Assembly: GCA_951812945.1 (NCBI GenBank)
Contig: CATOTB010000001.1
Coordinates: forward strand, 329,976-393,975
Source: Candidatus Dadabacteria bacterium
GTDB taxonomy: Bacteria > Desulfobacterota_D > UBA1144 > Nemesobacterales > Nemesobacteraceae
Direction of reading: 5' to 3'
DNA length: 64,000 nucleotides
Shown: in pieces, positions 34,684-43,254 of the stretch
Numbering within the stretch: position 1 is the first letter of the stretch
How the letters are laid out: each line of letters starts with the position of its first letter
Program-made: the position numbers and the translations under genes
The notes under the pieces: generated by a model
Told to the model about the DNA's origin: nothing
Databases searched by the model: none
What the model saw: the letters and a program-made list of their open reading frames with translations, nothing else

Positions 34684-35631
34684 TTATTTTTCCTTCAGCA
34701 TCTGTTTTGCTCCGGCGATAAAGCCGTTTTCCAGCATAGAACTGCATTTTTCCTCCATCATAATTGTAATCAGCGTGCGGAGAATAATGTTGGATTTCGT
34801 AAGGGGTACCGGGAGGTTCATTTCTTCAAAAGTAACCATTTCCGGCCATCTGCATACCAGAAGCAAATATTTTCTGATTTCTGCTACAGCCCTTTCTTCT
34901 TCCTTGCCCGGTCTCAAAAATTGGCCGAAAAATTCAAAATACAAACACAGAAGGAAGCTCCCGTAAATTCGACTTGCCGCAAGATAATAAGGGCCCATGT
35001 GAGCGCAACTGAAAATTATCGGACCTTCGGGAATTTTCCCCCATCCCGCCCGCAGCAATATTTGAGGATCAAAGTGAACCATGCTTGACGTAAGCCGATA
35101 GAGGAAATCGTAAACCACTTCCAGTAGTCCTTGGTCAGATTTTTCAGCTATTTCTCTGACAGGAGGCATTTCTTTACTCTGCAAATTCGGCCAGCCGTTT
35201 TCGCGCCAGAACAAGCGCAGACGTCGCTTGATTTCTTCCTCGTTAAAATTCGCCGGTGGCAAAACGGGCTGAAGAGATCGGAATGTTTCAAAGAAAGCAT
35301 TTTGCTTCTGAGATCTTTTAGAGAGTTTAAACAACTGCATATCAGCCACAACCCGCTCACGGATTTCATCGGGAAAGGAGGAAAGAAAACGAAAACAAAT
35401 GATGTCTTCCGCTATGCTTCTTAATGCCGGTACGATAAAGAATGCGGTTTCAGGTTTTTGTTTTGAGGCCAGATCAGCAAATTCAAAGGCTTTTACGAAT
35501 GAAGAAATAAGGCAATTCAGAAACAGTTTCTCTGGAGAGCGCACGGTGGCTGTTCTCTTCGCAAAAGAGCGCAGTGGATCCAGCATGCTGGACAATTCTC
35601 CGAAGGGAAGAGGTTCTTTATTTTCAGTCAT
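34684..35631 (-). CDS. DUF5677-like helical protein
   Basis: 315 aa. Segments ALRSIAEDIICFRFLSS and LYRLTSSMVHFDPQILLRAGW resemble the 'R--aE----yl' and 'Y--lS--vH' patterns of DUF5677 and related helical families. No membrane segment is certain. First gene of a two-gene operon with the HEPN-like protein; its own start is 127 bases from the divergent DUF4238 gene, a shared promoter region. Function unknown. Confidence 0.55.
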   Translation of the reverse strand: MTENKEPLPFGELSSMLDPLRSFAKRTATVRSPEKLFLNCLISSFVKAFEFADLASKQKPETAFFIVPALRSIAEDIICFRFLSSFPDEIRERVVADMQLFKLSKRSQKQNAFFETFRSLQPVLPPANFNEEEIKRRLRLFWRENGWPNLQSKEMPPVREIAEKSDQGLLEVVYDFLYRLTSSMVHFDPQILLRAGWGKIPEGPIIFSCAHMGPYYLAASRIYGSFLLCLYFEFFGQFLRPGKEEERAVAEIRKYLLLVCRWPEMVTFEEMNLPVPLTKSNIILRTLITIMMEEKCSSMLENGFIAGAKQMLKEK

Positions 35632-35757
35632 TTCGGTTCCCCTATTTTCCGTCTATAGTATCACAGGGTTGATTGCACACAACATCTTGAATCAAGGGCG
35701 AGAGTTTTGATAAAACGAAAGAGGTAGTGAACAAAGAGAATGCGGGAGAAACTGTAA

Positions 35758-36645
35758 ATGAGTAACACCGGGGCTGTGGCAATGAAAAAGAAGAAACGCA
35801 GAAACCATTTCGTGCCCGAGATGCTTCTTAAAAATTTCACGGACAAAGACAAGAAGCTGTATTTTTTTGACAAGCGCTTCAAACGAAAGTCAATTTTAAG
35901 AACCACTCCGAATGGACTTTACTGGGTGCGTGATCTGTATGTGCCTCGTGATGCAGATGGGAACATGGATGATTCGGCGGAAGATCTGTTCGCTGAATTT
36001 GAGAGAGAAGCCGCGCCGGTGTTTGACAGAATAATAACCGCGGTTCGGAACGTAAAAGAGCCTGTGCTGAGTTCATCTGAGAGAGAAATTTTTGACCGTT
36101 ATATTTATTTCCAGTGGGCGCGTGTGCCGGAAACATTTGACCATATTCTGGATCACACATTGAAGAGAATGTCGCTTGAAGATTCCGAGATTGGCGATCT
36201 TTCTCCCGAGGAACTTTCGGAGTTCAGAAAAAGAATCAATGTCGAAAGCCTTATCGCCAACGTAACGGAACCGGGAGACAGGATAATGTCCTATCTCCGA
36301 AGCAAGAGTCTTGCTTTTGTCTTGATACGCAGGAAGAACAAGAGCTTTGTTATCGGAAGCAATCCAGTTGTGCGGGTATTTCCCGAGGGGTCCGATTCAG
36401 TCCTCAGAGCTTTTCTTGCAATGTGGCTTCCTCTGGCACACGATGTGGCTTTTGCCTATGGCGAAGGGAAAGGGGGTCTTATGGAATTCACGCAGGACAG
36501 AGAGCTTCGCCGGTTCAACGAAGAAGTCTTCAAACAGAGTCGAGGGATTGCTGGGCGTTCGGATAAGCTTATCGCTTCCCTTGCCGGAGTTCCGATCAGG
36601 AAAACCGCTGAGCATCGTCTCCACCGCGCGGAGCCACTATGCTGA
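35758..36645 (+). CDS. DUF4238-domain protein
   Basis: 295 aa (or 287 aa from the internal ATG at 35782). RRNHFVPEMLLKNFTDKDKK at the N-terminus is the DUF4238 opening ('hHyvP-fyLrnF'), followed by FFDKRFKRKS, SSERE-x-FDRYIYFQWARVPE and RRKNKSFVIGSNPVVRVFPE. DUF4238 proteins are common in defence islands; the biochemical function is not established. It overlaps the PLD-family gene by seven bases, so the pair is co-translated. A deleted second copy lies at 33404-33686. Confidence 0.85.
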   Translation: MSNTGAVAMKKKKRRNHFVPEMLLKNFTDKDKKLYFFDKRFKRKSILRTTPNGLYWVRDLYVPRDADGNMDDSAEDLFAEFEREAAPVFDRIITAVRNVKEPVLSSSEREIFDRYIYFQWARVPETFDHILDHTLKRMSLEDSEIGDLSPEELSEFRKRINVESLIANVTEPGDRIMSYLRSKSLAFVLIRRKNKSFVIGSNPVVRVFPEGSDSVLRAFLAMWLPLAHDVAFAYGEGKGGLMEFTQDRELRRFNEEVFKQSRGIAGRSDKLIASLAGVPIRKTAEHRLHRAEPLC

Positions 36646-37829
36646 TTGAAGCTCAAGACATACCGAGCCGTTTCTCCGAGCACCTAGAGTGGGCGACTAG
36701 GGTTGATATCGCAACGGCATGGGCGACAGGAAACGACGGCCTGCGCAAGCTGCAGGAAAAATCCGAACGTCTGAAAATCCGTGTCGTCGTCGGTCTCTGG
36801 GGCAATATCACAGACCCCATGGTGCTGAGAACGCTGGATAGCATAGGCAAGCTGCGCGTTGTCGGCAGCGACCGACGTTTTCATCCGAAAATCTTTGTTT
36901 TTCGAAACAAGAAGAAATCCGTCGCTTGGATCGGGAGCGCGAACTTCACCTCTGGAGGCTTCGGGGCTAACGAAGAACTTTTGCTCGAGACTTGGGACAC
37001 GGAAGCCATTGAAGCCTGGTTCAAGCGGCTGTGGCGACGGTGCGACCGTCTGGAGGATGGAGCTATTGAGGAGTACGCGCGGAAGAGAAAGCGTAACCCG
37101 CCGGAACCGTTGCCCCTGCCTAAAGGAGTTACTCCTCGACTTGAAGACGGACCGCTTGAACTGCTTCAAGACGTCGCCGACTGGAACGGCTACGTGGACG
37201 CTCTTAGGCAATGCGACATGTGGTGGCTGTCTCGGACCGACGATTGTTATTCCGTTCTGGGGGAAGCCAATTGCTGGGAGGAGACTATCAGGGAACTCCG
37301 TTTCGTTGTCAATCGAGACTTGAAGCGGATTTCCGAGGACGAGAAAAAGGCCCTGCTCGGTTTGCTGAGTGCCGATGACAAATGGGCTCTTCTGGGCAGG
37401 ATGCGTCAACCAGCGTTTAAAGCGATATTTTTGAATAAATACAACCTCAATACGGTAAAAGACGCGGTTTCCGGCGTTGCAGACGCCGAAGACGGAGATT
37501 TTCCGGGTGCGGCGATTGACGCGTATAAGAGAATTATCAGGATAAATCAAGTAGCACATGGAACAGCAACGCGGCTACTTGCTCTGGCAAGACCAGACTA
37601 TATCGTCTCATTTAACAACGAGTCCCGAAACGGTTTGGAGGAATACCTCGGACTGTCTCTTTCAGGAGAACCGCTCCCACCAGAAAAATACCGCACTCTG
37701 CTCGAAAGCCTTTATGAGAAACCATGGTTCAACGTGCCGCGCCCCGAGAATCCGCACGAAGGTAGCATATGGTCGATGCGGGCCGCTCTGATTGACTGCT
37801 TCGTGTATAATGGGGACGGGCCCGGCTAG
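36639..37829 (+). CDS. PLD-family (HKD) nuclease-like protein
   Basis: 396 aa. One HKD motif: HPKIFVF (His82, Lys84) with WIGSANFTSGGFGANEELL (Gly99, Ser100, Asn102, Glu). Such single-HKD proteins dimerise to make a phosphodiesterase site, as in BfiI and Nuc nucleases. The C-terminal 250 residues (YVDALRQCDMWWLSRTDDCY; RIIRINQVAHGTATRLLAL) form an unrecognised helical domain. Translationally coupled to the DUF4238 protein. I infer a two-gene DNA- or RNA-targeting system. Confidence 0.8.
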   Translation: MLIEAQDIPSRFSEHLEWATRVDIATAWATGNDGLRKLQEKSERLKIRVVVGLWGNITDPMVLRTLDSIGKLRVVGSDRRFHPKIFVFRNKKKSVAWIGSANFTSGGFGANEELLLETWDTEAIEAWFKRLWRRCDRLEDGAIEEYARKRKRNPPEPLPLPKGVTPRLEDGPLELLQDVADWNGYVDALRQCDMWWLSRTDDCYSVLGEANCWEETIRELRFVVNRDLKRISEDEKKALLGLLSADDKWALLGRMRQPAFKAIFLNKYNLNTVKDAVSGVADAEDGDFPGAAIDAYKRIIRINQVAHGTATRLLALARPDYIVSFNNESRNGLEEYLGLSLSGEPLPPEKYRTLLESLYEKPWFNVPRPENPHEGSIWSMRAALIDCFVYNGDGPG

Positions 37830-37838
37830 GCGGACAGA

Positions 37839-37964
37839 ATGGACTTGAACCGAACAATATTCAGCGAATGCCGAAAGCGCCGGTTTCTTCTGTATCGGCG
37901 ATGGGAGGACAATGGCGTTTCTTCCGCCAAAAATCGGGATGTTCATGTGGTACACTTCATCTGA
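37839..37964 (+). pseudogene. N-terminal stub of a DUF1643-like gene
   Basis: 41 codons reading MDLNRTIFSECRKRRFLLYR then RWEDNGVSS. This resembles the start of DUF1643 proteins ('RYtLwRrW'), which continue for about 120 residues; here the frame stops after ARNRDVHVV-like sequence. Truncated remnant next to two intact genes. Confidence 0.5.
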
Positions 37965-37995
37965 CTGAACTCTGGCTCCCTAGTTGAGGGATGTT

Positions 37996-39300
37996 TTAAT
38001 CGGAGTACGCGTTCAGATGCCAGGGAACAGCTCTGATGCCAGGCAGTAAGGCTTGCGGTTCGTTAATGTTGCAGGCCAGTGCGCCATGCGCATTCGCGCC
38101 AGCCAGTTTCAGCCACTGTTTAAGGTTGTTGCCATGTTGTGCCTGGGGTGTCGCCGTTGCCTTGACTTCCAGCGCGTACAGTTTGCCGTCGCGTTCGATG
38201 ATCAGATCAACTTTCTTGCCGCCGCTGGATTGCCAGTAATAGATCTGCGGCTCCTCCCCATGCTGGCGAAAAAACTTCAACCACTCCGCCGCCACGGCGG
38301 TTTCCGCCAATGCTTCCAGGGAGGGACCTTGCAGAATGGAGCTTCGTGAATGCAGGCCCAGCATGAAAGCGGCAAGCCCGGGATCAAGCAGATACAGCTT
38401 GGGACTTTTCCTTAGCCGTTTGCCGAAGTTCTTGTGATAAGGCGGCAGCAGACAGATCAGCTGACTGGTCTTCAGCACGGATAGCCAGCGCTTTACCGTA
38501 GGTCCGGCAATGCCGATTTCGTTTCCAAGCTCCGTCATGTTCAGGAGCTGTCCGGTACGGGCGGCGACCAGCACCAGGAACTTGTAGAAAGTTTCCAAAT
38601 CGCTTACCTGAGTCAGATCCCGAACGTCGCGCTGTATATAAGTTTGCAGATAACCGGAAAACCACAACTGCCGGTCCACCTGCTTGTTCAGGCAAGGTTC
38701 GGGAAAGCCGCCGCGCAACAGCCAATCCTCAAGGCTGGGACCGGCGACTTGCCTGCTGTCGTTGCGGAAAGATTCCGTGTCTTCCGTATCAACAGGGTCA
38801 GACATTTCGCCTGCCTTGGCGGGAATGTGCTTTTCAGCGGATCTGAACATCCATTCAAGCATATCTTCGGGGGAGATCTGTGGTTGTTGCGACAGTTCTC
38901 TTGCGGACAAGGGATCAAGGTTCAACACAGCTACGCGGCCGGCCAACGTCTGACTCACTCCCTGCATCAGCGAGAAGCTTTGAGAACCTGCAAGCAGCCA
39001 CTGTCCGGGTTTGCGCCGTGCGTCTATCAGTTCCTTTATGTAATGCAGCAGTTCTGGCGCGTATTGAATTTCATCCAGAATCAGCGGTCCTGAAGTCTGC
39101 GCAAAAAACCCGATAGGATCCGCTAACGCCCTGTTGCGTATATCAGGGCGTTCAAGCGATACATAATCATGCGATGCGCCGAATTCGGTACGCAGCAAGG
39201 TAGTCTTGCCAGTCTGTCTGGCACCGGTAACCAGCACCGCTGGAAAAGAAACCATAGCCTTGCGGATTGTATGAGTCAGATAGCGTTGGATATAATCCAT
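37996..39300 (-). CDS. DUF4143-family ATPase
   Basis: 434 aa from the ATG at 39300. Walker A GARQTGKTT (26-34), Walker B GPLILDEIQYAP, sensor WLLAGSQSFSLMQGVS, then YLQTYIQRDVRDLTQVSDLE, a winged-helix region (NMTELGNEIGIAGPTVKRWL) and DUF4143 domain with KKVDLIIERDGKLYALEVKA (nuclease-like Asp and ExK). Start chosen because upstream codons run through a perfect inverted repeat; an ATG six codons earlier (39318) is also possible. Second of three such ATPases here, nearer to the copy at 44211 than to the one at 30858. Confidence 0.9.
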   Translation of the reverse strand: MDYIQRYLTHTIRKAMVSFPAVLVTGARQTGKTTLLRTEFGASHDYVSLERPDIRNRALADPIGFFAQTSGPLILDEIQYAPELLHYIKELIDARRKPGQWLLAGSQSFSLMQGVSQTLAGRVAVLNLDPLSARELSQQPQISPEDMLEWMFRSAEKHIPAKAGEMSDPVDTEDTESFRNDSRQVAGPSLEDWLLRGGFPEPCLNKQVDRQLWFSGYLQTYIQRDVRDLTQVSDLETFYKFLVLVAARTGQLLNMTELGNEIGIAGPTVKRWLSVLKTSQLICLLPPYHKNFGKRLRKSPKLYLLDPGLAAFMLGLHSRSSILQGPSLEALAETAVAAEWLKFFRQHGEEPQIYYWQSSGGKKVDLIIERDGKLYALEVKATATPQAQHGNNLKQWLKLAGANAHGALACNINEPQALLPGIRAVPWHLNAYSD

Positions 39301-39341
39301 GTTTTGCAAATATAACATAGAATGACAGATTTGCAAAACAT
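39299..39341. promoter_or_regulatory. Perfect 13-bp inverted repeat over the ATPase start
   Basis: Arms 39299-39311 and 39329-39341 (ATGTTTTGCAAAT and its complement) with a 17-base spacer. The left arm contains the start codon of the DUF4143 gene. An autoregulatory operator or hairpin controlling translation is the likely role. Confidence 0.65.
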
Positions 39342-39361
39342 GGGCTTCAAGGCATTTGCGG

Positions 39362-39836
39362 GTGCGCCAGGCTAACTGACGGCAGGGCAGCCGGTGGAAG
39401 TCCGGCGGAGGTGAAAGGCTAACCACCACGCCTTGCCGCGAGCCGTGCGCGCGTGCCCGCGAGGGTGCGGGAGCTTACGCGTTGCGTAAAGAGCGTAAGT
39501 CTGTCTGGGCCTATCAAGGGGTTGTCCCGCTACATTCTTGGGTGGCGAGGGTATTTCGGTTACTGCGAGACCCCTGGGGCGTTGGGGAAAGTGGATAAAT
39601 GGATAAGGCGGCGGATACGCGCTATAGTGTGGCGTCAGTGGAAGAGGGTGCGCGCACGATACAAGGCATCGCGCCGTCTTGGGATTGGAAAGGATCTGGC
39701 GGCACAGACCGCGGGTAGTCCCCACGAACCGTGGAGGATCAGCATGAGTCCCGCGCTATCCATAGCCTTGCCGAATACGTCTCTGGCCAAACTTGGTCTT
39801 GCCTCCTGTAGCCCGACTAGGCAATTACCCCTATAA
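39362..39836 (+). pseudogene. Group II intron fragment with maturase C-terminus
   Basis: The segment from 39362 starts GTGCGCC and continues with purine-rich, structured RNA-like sequence (ggtggaagtccggcggagg), as at group II intron 5' ends. From about 39490 a frame reads GLSRYILGWRGYFGYCETPG, DKWIRRRIRAIVWRQWKRVR and LAKLGLASC, the C-terminal maturase-specific domain of group II intron reverse transcriptases. The reverse transcriptase domains are missing and no domain V/VI follows, so this is a deleted intron relic. Confidence 0.75.
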
Positions 39837-39948
39837 CTAGCCAAAAGTAAAATGAGGGAACGGTTGCTGGAGGACGGCACTGTCCTTGGTGTTTTTTGTA
39901 TAATATTCGAGTGTTTTTGGATCTAATAGGGGGGGTATAGACTTAAGT

Positions 39949-40101
39949 TTACAAGTCCTCCAAACCCTGTATCGCTTCCTCGAACCCGCAGTGTAGTGCT
40001 TTAAATTCCAAGAGCCATCTTATCCCGGCGACATCTTTGCTTCCCGTGGAAGCAGGCAATTCATCGGCTGAATTGATGTTGAGGAGGTTTGAGAGTTCCA
40101 T
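39949..40101 (-). CDS. Possible 50-aa small protein in the repeat block
   Basis: MELSNLLNINSADELPASTG continues to DVAGIRWLLEFKALHC and ends FEEAIQGLEDL. It is open only in copy 1; the other copy has an in-frame TAG after GIRCL. Most codon differences between copies change the amino acid, which argues against strong protein-level selection. Treat as a candidate. Confidence 0.25.
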   Translation of the reverse strand: MELSNLLNINSADELPASTGSKDVAGIRWLLEFKALHCGFEEAIQGLEDL

Positions 40102-40178
40102 TTACTCGAGTGGAGCAGGGGGGGGTAGCTTATTAGGACCAACCGTTCCGTATCATCTTGAAATAACTTAATTTTTAC

Positions 40179-40206
40179 TTGACAAATAGTTAAGCAGGAA
40201 TATAGA
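40179..40206 (+). promoter_or_regulatory. Sigma70-type promoter in repeat copy 1
   Basis: TTGACA, 16-base spacer, TATAGA. It drives the gene at 40371 after a 5' leader of about 160 bases. Confidence 0.6.
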
Positions 40207-40370
40207 ATTACCGTTAAGTACTATAGAGCTTCAATAGCATGCGATGTTCAGTTGACATCGGTAATCTGTCAACTTAAAAGAATAATTCTTTAATAAATAT
40301 GATGGAGCAAGCGGCTAGTTATAGGGGTAATTACCGGAATATTTACTGACGAATTAAAGGAGGCGACAGC

Positions 40371-41360
40371 ATGAGTGGCGGTAAAAAAAGAGACAAGAAC
40401 CACACGATAGAAAATGTGGTGACGATATTGGCAGCGAGTACCATGATTTTTTTCTTAATGATTCTGCCAGCGTACGGCCACGGTGGGCGTTTGGATGCTA
40501 ATGGCGGGCACACAAACAGCGAAACTGGGGAGTACCATGTTCACAGAACACCTAAAGAGATGTCTATTGAACTTATGAAGGAATCATCCGATGAGGAAGT
40601 GGAAGCCGCAGTGGAAGCCGTAGTGAAAGCCGCTTTGGAAGCCGCAGTGGACAAGAAATCATCCGATGATCAAAAGAAAGCCGCAGTGAAAGCCGCTTTG
40701 GAAGCCGCAGTGGACAAGAAATCATCCGATGAGAAAGTGGAAGCCGTAGTGGAAGCCGCAGTGGACAAGAAATCATCCGATGATCAAAAGAAAGCCGCAG
40801 TGAAAGCCGCAGTGGAAGCCGCAGTGAAAGCCGCAGTGGACAAGAAATCATCCGATGATGAAAAGAAGCAGGAATCAAAACAAATAAGCAAATTCCTAGA
40901 TGCCGGTTTTGGTTTAGGTGTGGGCCTTTTGCATGGCCTCGGTACTAAGAATGTGAGCGCGACTCTGGATGAGAATGGCATCGTCACTGTGGTTGAAGAT
41001 AAGACTAGGGCCATCGATTTACTCTTAGAAGTTCACTATTACCCACAGCAGTGGAGACGTTTGAAAGGAAACTTTGCGCATGGTCCGTTCGTGTTTTTGA
41101 ATACCGGGGCTATAGATACCGATGCGGAGACATTACGTACCTTAGGGATTGGATGGATGATGGGCGTACGCGTCGCAGGAGATAAATCAATCAATATCGG
41201 ATTAGCGTACGCCCTAAAGCGTGGAGTTCAATCTTTAAGAAATGATTTCGTTGCTGGCCAAAAAGCGCCGAGCGACGACATGGGAAACTTTACGGAGCCG
41301 CAGTACACCAAATCTACTGAAGGGGCCTGGGTGGTCTTGGTGTCGTTCGCAGCATTTTGA
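40371..41360 (+). CDS. Exported YHYH-type protein with Ala/Lys/Ser repeats and possible barrel end
   Basis: 329 aa. AAGGAGG precedes the ATG. A hydrophobic segment (ILAASTMIFFLMILPAYG) serves as signal. The next part, GHGGRLDANGGHTNSETGEY then HVH, is the 'YHYH' signature seen in small exported proteins. Residues about 70-165 are repeats of KAAVEAAVDKKSSDD type, likely a long helix or coiled coil. The last 150 residues (FGLGVGLLHGLG, LLLEVHYYPQQW, GWMMGVRVAGDKSINIGLAY, WVVLVSFAAF) alternate like beta strands and end in aromatic Phe, as in small outer-membrane barrels. Function unknown. Confidence 0.6.
   Translation: MSGGKKRDKNHTIENVVTILAASTMIFFLMILPAYGHGGRLDANGGHTNSETGEYHVHRTPKEMSIELMKESSDEEVEAAVEAVVKAALEAAVDKKSSDDQKKAAVKAALEAAVDKKSSDEKVEAVVEAAVDKKSSDDQKKAAVKAAVEAAVKAAVDKKSSDDEKKQESKQISKFLDAGFGLGVGLLHGLGTKNVSATLDENGIVTVVEDKTRAIDLLLEVHYYPQQWRRLKGNFAHGPFVFLNTGAIDTDAETLRTLGIGWMMGVRVAGDKSINIGLAYALKRGVQSLRNDFVAGQKAPSDDMGNFTEPQYTKSTEGAWVVLVSFAAF
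40580..40868 (+). repeat. Degenerate coding repeats (KAAVEAAVDKKSSDD)
   Basis: Nested units of gccgcagtgaaagccgc-like sequence and of gtggacaagaaatcatccga recur four or more times in frame within the preceding gene. Expected to vary in length by slippage. Confidence 0.85.
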
Positions 41361-41474
41361 GAGTCTTAACCTGAAGTTTCCTCCTGTTTTCAGACGAATT
41401 CAGCGTAATTTCGGCTGACTGTCACCTAGCCGTCAACCGGCTACGAGTAATACAAGTCGTGTTATATAAGATAG

Positions 41475-42161
41475 TTGGAACAATCCTTGAACCCCAAGGA
41501 TGCCCACCCGCTAAAACCACTCCACCCAGCCTTGTCCTCTTTCGCCCCCCCCCACAACCCCCAGAACCCGGCGATAACCGTCTCTGCCCACCCCTATGGC
41601 TATAAGAACCGACATGTTGCCCACTTCTCCTTCCCAGCTGCGCTTGAGACTCACCCCGTCCAGATAAACATAGGGAAACTCACCTTCTATAGGCCTGTTT
41701 CTCCACTTCTCTATGTGCTCGCACACACTACAGTTGAGCTTCGAGACGGTGGCCGAACTCACCCGCGTGTCCCAAAGCGCCTCGGTGATATCCGCCACCC
41801 GCCGCGTGGATACTCCCGCGAGATACATCTCAACCAGAGCTTCTTCGACTGAAGACTCCCTTTGCCTGTATCTCTCTATTATGGCCGTCTGAAACCTCTG
41901 CTCCCGAAGCTTGGGTACCTTCAGCGTTACTTCCCCAGCCTTGGTATGGAGCTTTCTTGTATAGCTTCCGGAACGATAGTCCTGGCGATCCGAACTTCGC
42001 TCGTACCGCGCTGCCCCGACCATCTCATCTGCTTCAGAGTCAAGGACCTTGTTCAATACTTCCTCTACAGTATCGGTGACTATGGAGCTTAGATGATCCC
42101 TAAGTTCCTCGTGGTTAATCTGAATTACCTTTTTGGGGCTCTTCGCTGTATAATCTCTCAT
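41475..42161 (-). pseudogene. Truncated IS256-family (Mutator) transposase
   Basis: N-terminal 216 codons of an IS256-type transposase: MVGAARYERSSDRQDYRSGS, TRKLHTKAGEVTLKVPKLR, MYLAGVSTRRVADITEALWD, YVYLDGVSLKRSW (first catalytic Asp). A TAG stops the frame after GWVEWF (near 41511); the sequence RVGILGVQ beyond it still fits the family. The remaining 180 residues, with the second Asp and Glu, are absent. An old, inactive IS. Confidence 0.85.
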
Positions 42162-42312
42162 GGCGGTGTTTCCTCCCTGTTAAATAAATTTAAGAGCACT
42201 ATTTATCTAACCGGATTCATGAAGAAATGCCGCCTCCTTTTTTAATTTGCGAAAAATTTAAAGCGTTATCTACGTCATTTTTTATTTATGTATGTAATTC
42301 CCTAATATTTAA

Positions 42313-42623
42313 GTGTTTTTGGATCTAGTAATGGGGGGGGTACAGACTTAAGTTTACAAGTTCTCCAAACCCTGCATCGCTTCCTCGAACCCGCAGTGCA
42401 GTGCTTTAAATTCCTAGAGACATCTTATCCCGGCGACATCTTTGCTTCCCGTGGAAGCAGGCAATTTATCGGCTGAATTCATGTTGGGGAGGTTTGAGAG
42501 TTCCATTCACCCGAGTGGAGCGGGGGATGGCTTGCTAGGACCAACCGTTCCGTATTGCCCTGAAATAACTTAATCTTTACTTGACAAACAGTTAAGCAGG
42601 AGTATAGAATTACCGGTAAGTAC
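42313..42623 (+). repeat. 311-bp promoter-bearing block, copy 2
   Basis: Second copy of 39911-40221, upstream of a different exported-protein locus. It keeps TTGACA (42581-42586) and TATAGA (42603-42608) with a 16-base spacer. Confidence 0.85.
42581..42608 (+). promoter_or_regulatory. Sigma70-type promoter in repeat copy 2
   Basis: TTGACA, 16-base spacer, TATAGA, 33 bases before the lipoprotein ATG at 42641. Confidence 0.6.
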
Positions 42624-42640
42624 TTAAGGGGTCTTTCAAC

Positions 42641-43018
42641 ATGGTGGGAGTCGCTGGTATTTTGGATGTGTCCTACAATGGTGCTGGAAGTTTCCTGAGT
42701 TGGGTAGCCGGTTTGTTCATTGCATGCCTTATTGCAGGGTGTGCATTCCATGACGGAAGCACAACTCACATCATTGGGTATGCTCGAGTTGTCGAAACCG
42801 AAAACTCAACTGATGGCATTGTGCTGAAAGGGGTTCAAATGGTCGGAGCCCGCATTGGAGACGGAATAGGGGTTGGGTATTTCAACGAAAAACGCATTAT
42901 CGTGCCGCTTGATTGCCGACTTGTCGTTATCGTGCGAAACAGTGCCCAGCTTGAAGAGGTATCACGGCGCTTGGAAGGTTTGCAAAGGAAGGAACTGTGC
43001 GTAACAATCGAACCGTAA
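42641..43018 (+). CDS. Putative lipoprotein
   Basis: 125 aa. Signal with lipobox (LFIACLIAGC, Cys about 34); the start could be internal since the N-terminus is long. The mature part is beta-rich (GIVLKGVQMVGARIGDGIGV, RLVVIVRNSAQLEEVSRRL). No family recognised. First gene behind the second 311-bp promoter block; overlaps the next lipoprotein gene by 22 bases. Confidence 0.6.
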   Translation: MVGVAGILDVSYNGAGSFLSWVAGLFIACLIAGCAFHDGSTTHIIGYARVVETENSTDGIVLKGVQMVGARIGDGIGVGYFNEKRIIVPLDCRLVVIVRNSAQLEEVSRRLEGLQRKELCVTIEP

Positions 43019-43245
43019 TATCGGCATGCATTTTCGTCGCTGCCGGACTTGTCGGATGTGCTCGGGCGGGCGATAAAGTTCTGGTCTTCGGTACCGACAC
43101 GAAAACAGCTCTAGATCTTTCCTCCGGTAGTCCGACCAAGGAACCGAGCATTACATTGGGCTACAGCCGTCATGAGGCTGTCTGGCTGCCGCTTATCGCA
43201 GATGCGGGGAGTCCCATATCGGAAGAAATTCCACCAGCACAATGA
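42997..43245 (+). CDS. Small putative lipoprotein
   Basis: 82 aa from a GTG inside the end of the preceding gene. Lipobox VAAGLVGC. The body (VLVFGTDTKTALDLSSGSP, SITLGYSRHEAVWLPLIAD) resembles short exported proteins with an 'FGTxTxxALDxS ... GYxRxE-vw-Pl' pattern of unknown role. Probably co-expressed with the preceding lipoprotein. Confidence 0.55.
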   Translation: MRNNRTVISACIFVAAGLVGCARAGDKVLVFGTDTKTALDLSSGSPTKEPSITLGYSRHEAVWLPLIADAGSPISEEIPPAQ

Positions 43246-43254
43246 AGAATAATA

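Larger units (their letters stand above)
39911..40221 (+). repeat. 311-bp promoter-bearing block, copy 1
   Basis: Direct repeat of 42313-42623, about 90% identical by eye. Near its end it carries TTGACA (40179-40184), a 16-base spacer and TATAGA (40201-40206), so it acts as a mobile or duplicated promoter region ahead of the YHYH-type gene. Confidence 0.85.
39820..40335. mobile_element. 516-bp segment bounded by 23-bp inverted repeats
   Basis: GGCAATTACCCCTATAACTA(GCC) at 39820-39842 is repeated inverted at 40313-40335 with one mismatch. The interior encodes no transposase but holds one copy of the 311-bp block and a strong promoter. This is the layout of a miniature inverted-repeat element, ending 35 bases before the next start codon. 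No target duplication was seen. Confidence 0.5.

Noticed and set aside
40573..40878. CRISPR-like regular repeats
   Set aside because: The repeats are in frame, degenerate and nested, with no unique spacers; they encode a protein stalk.
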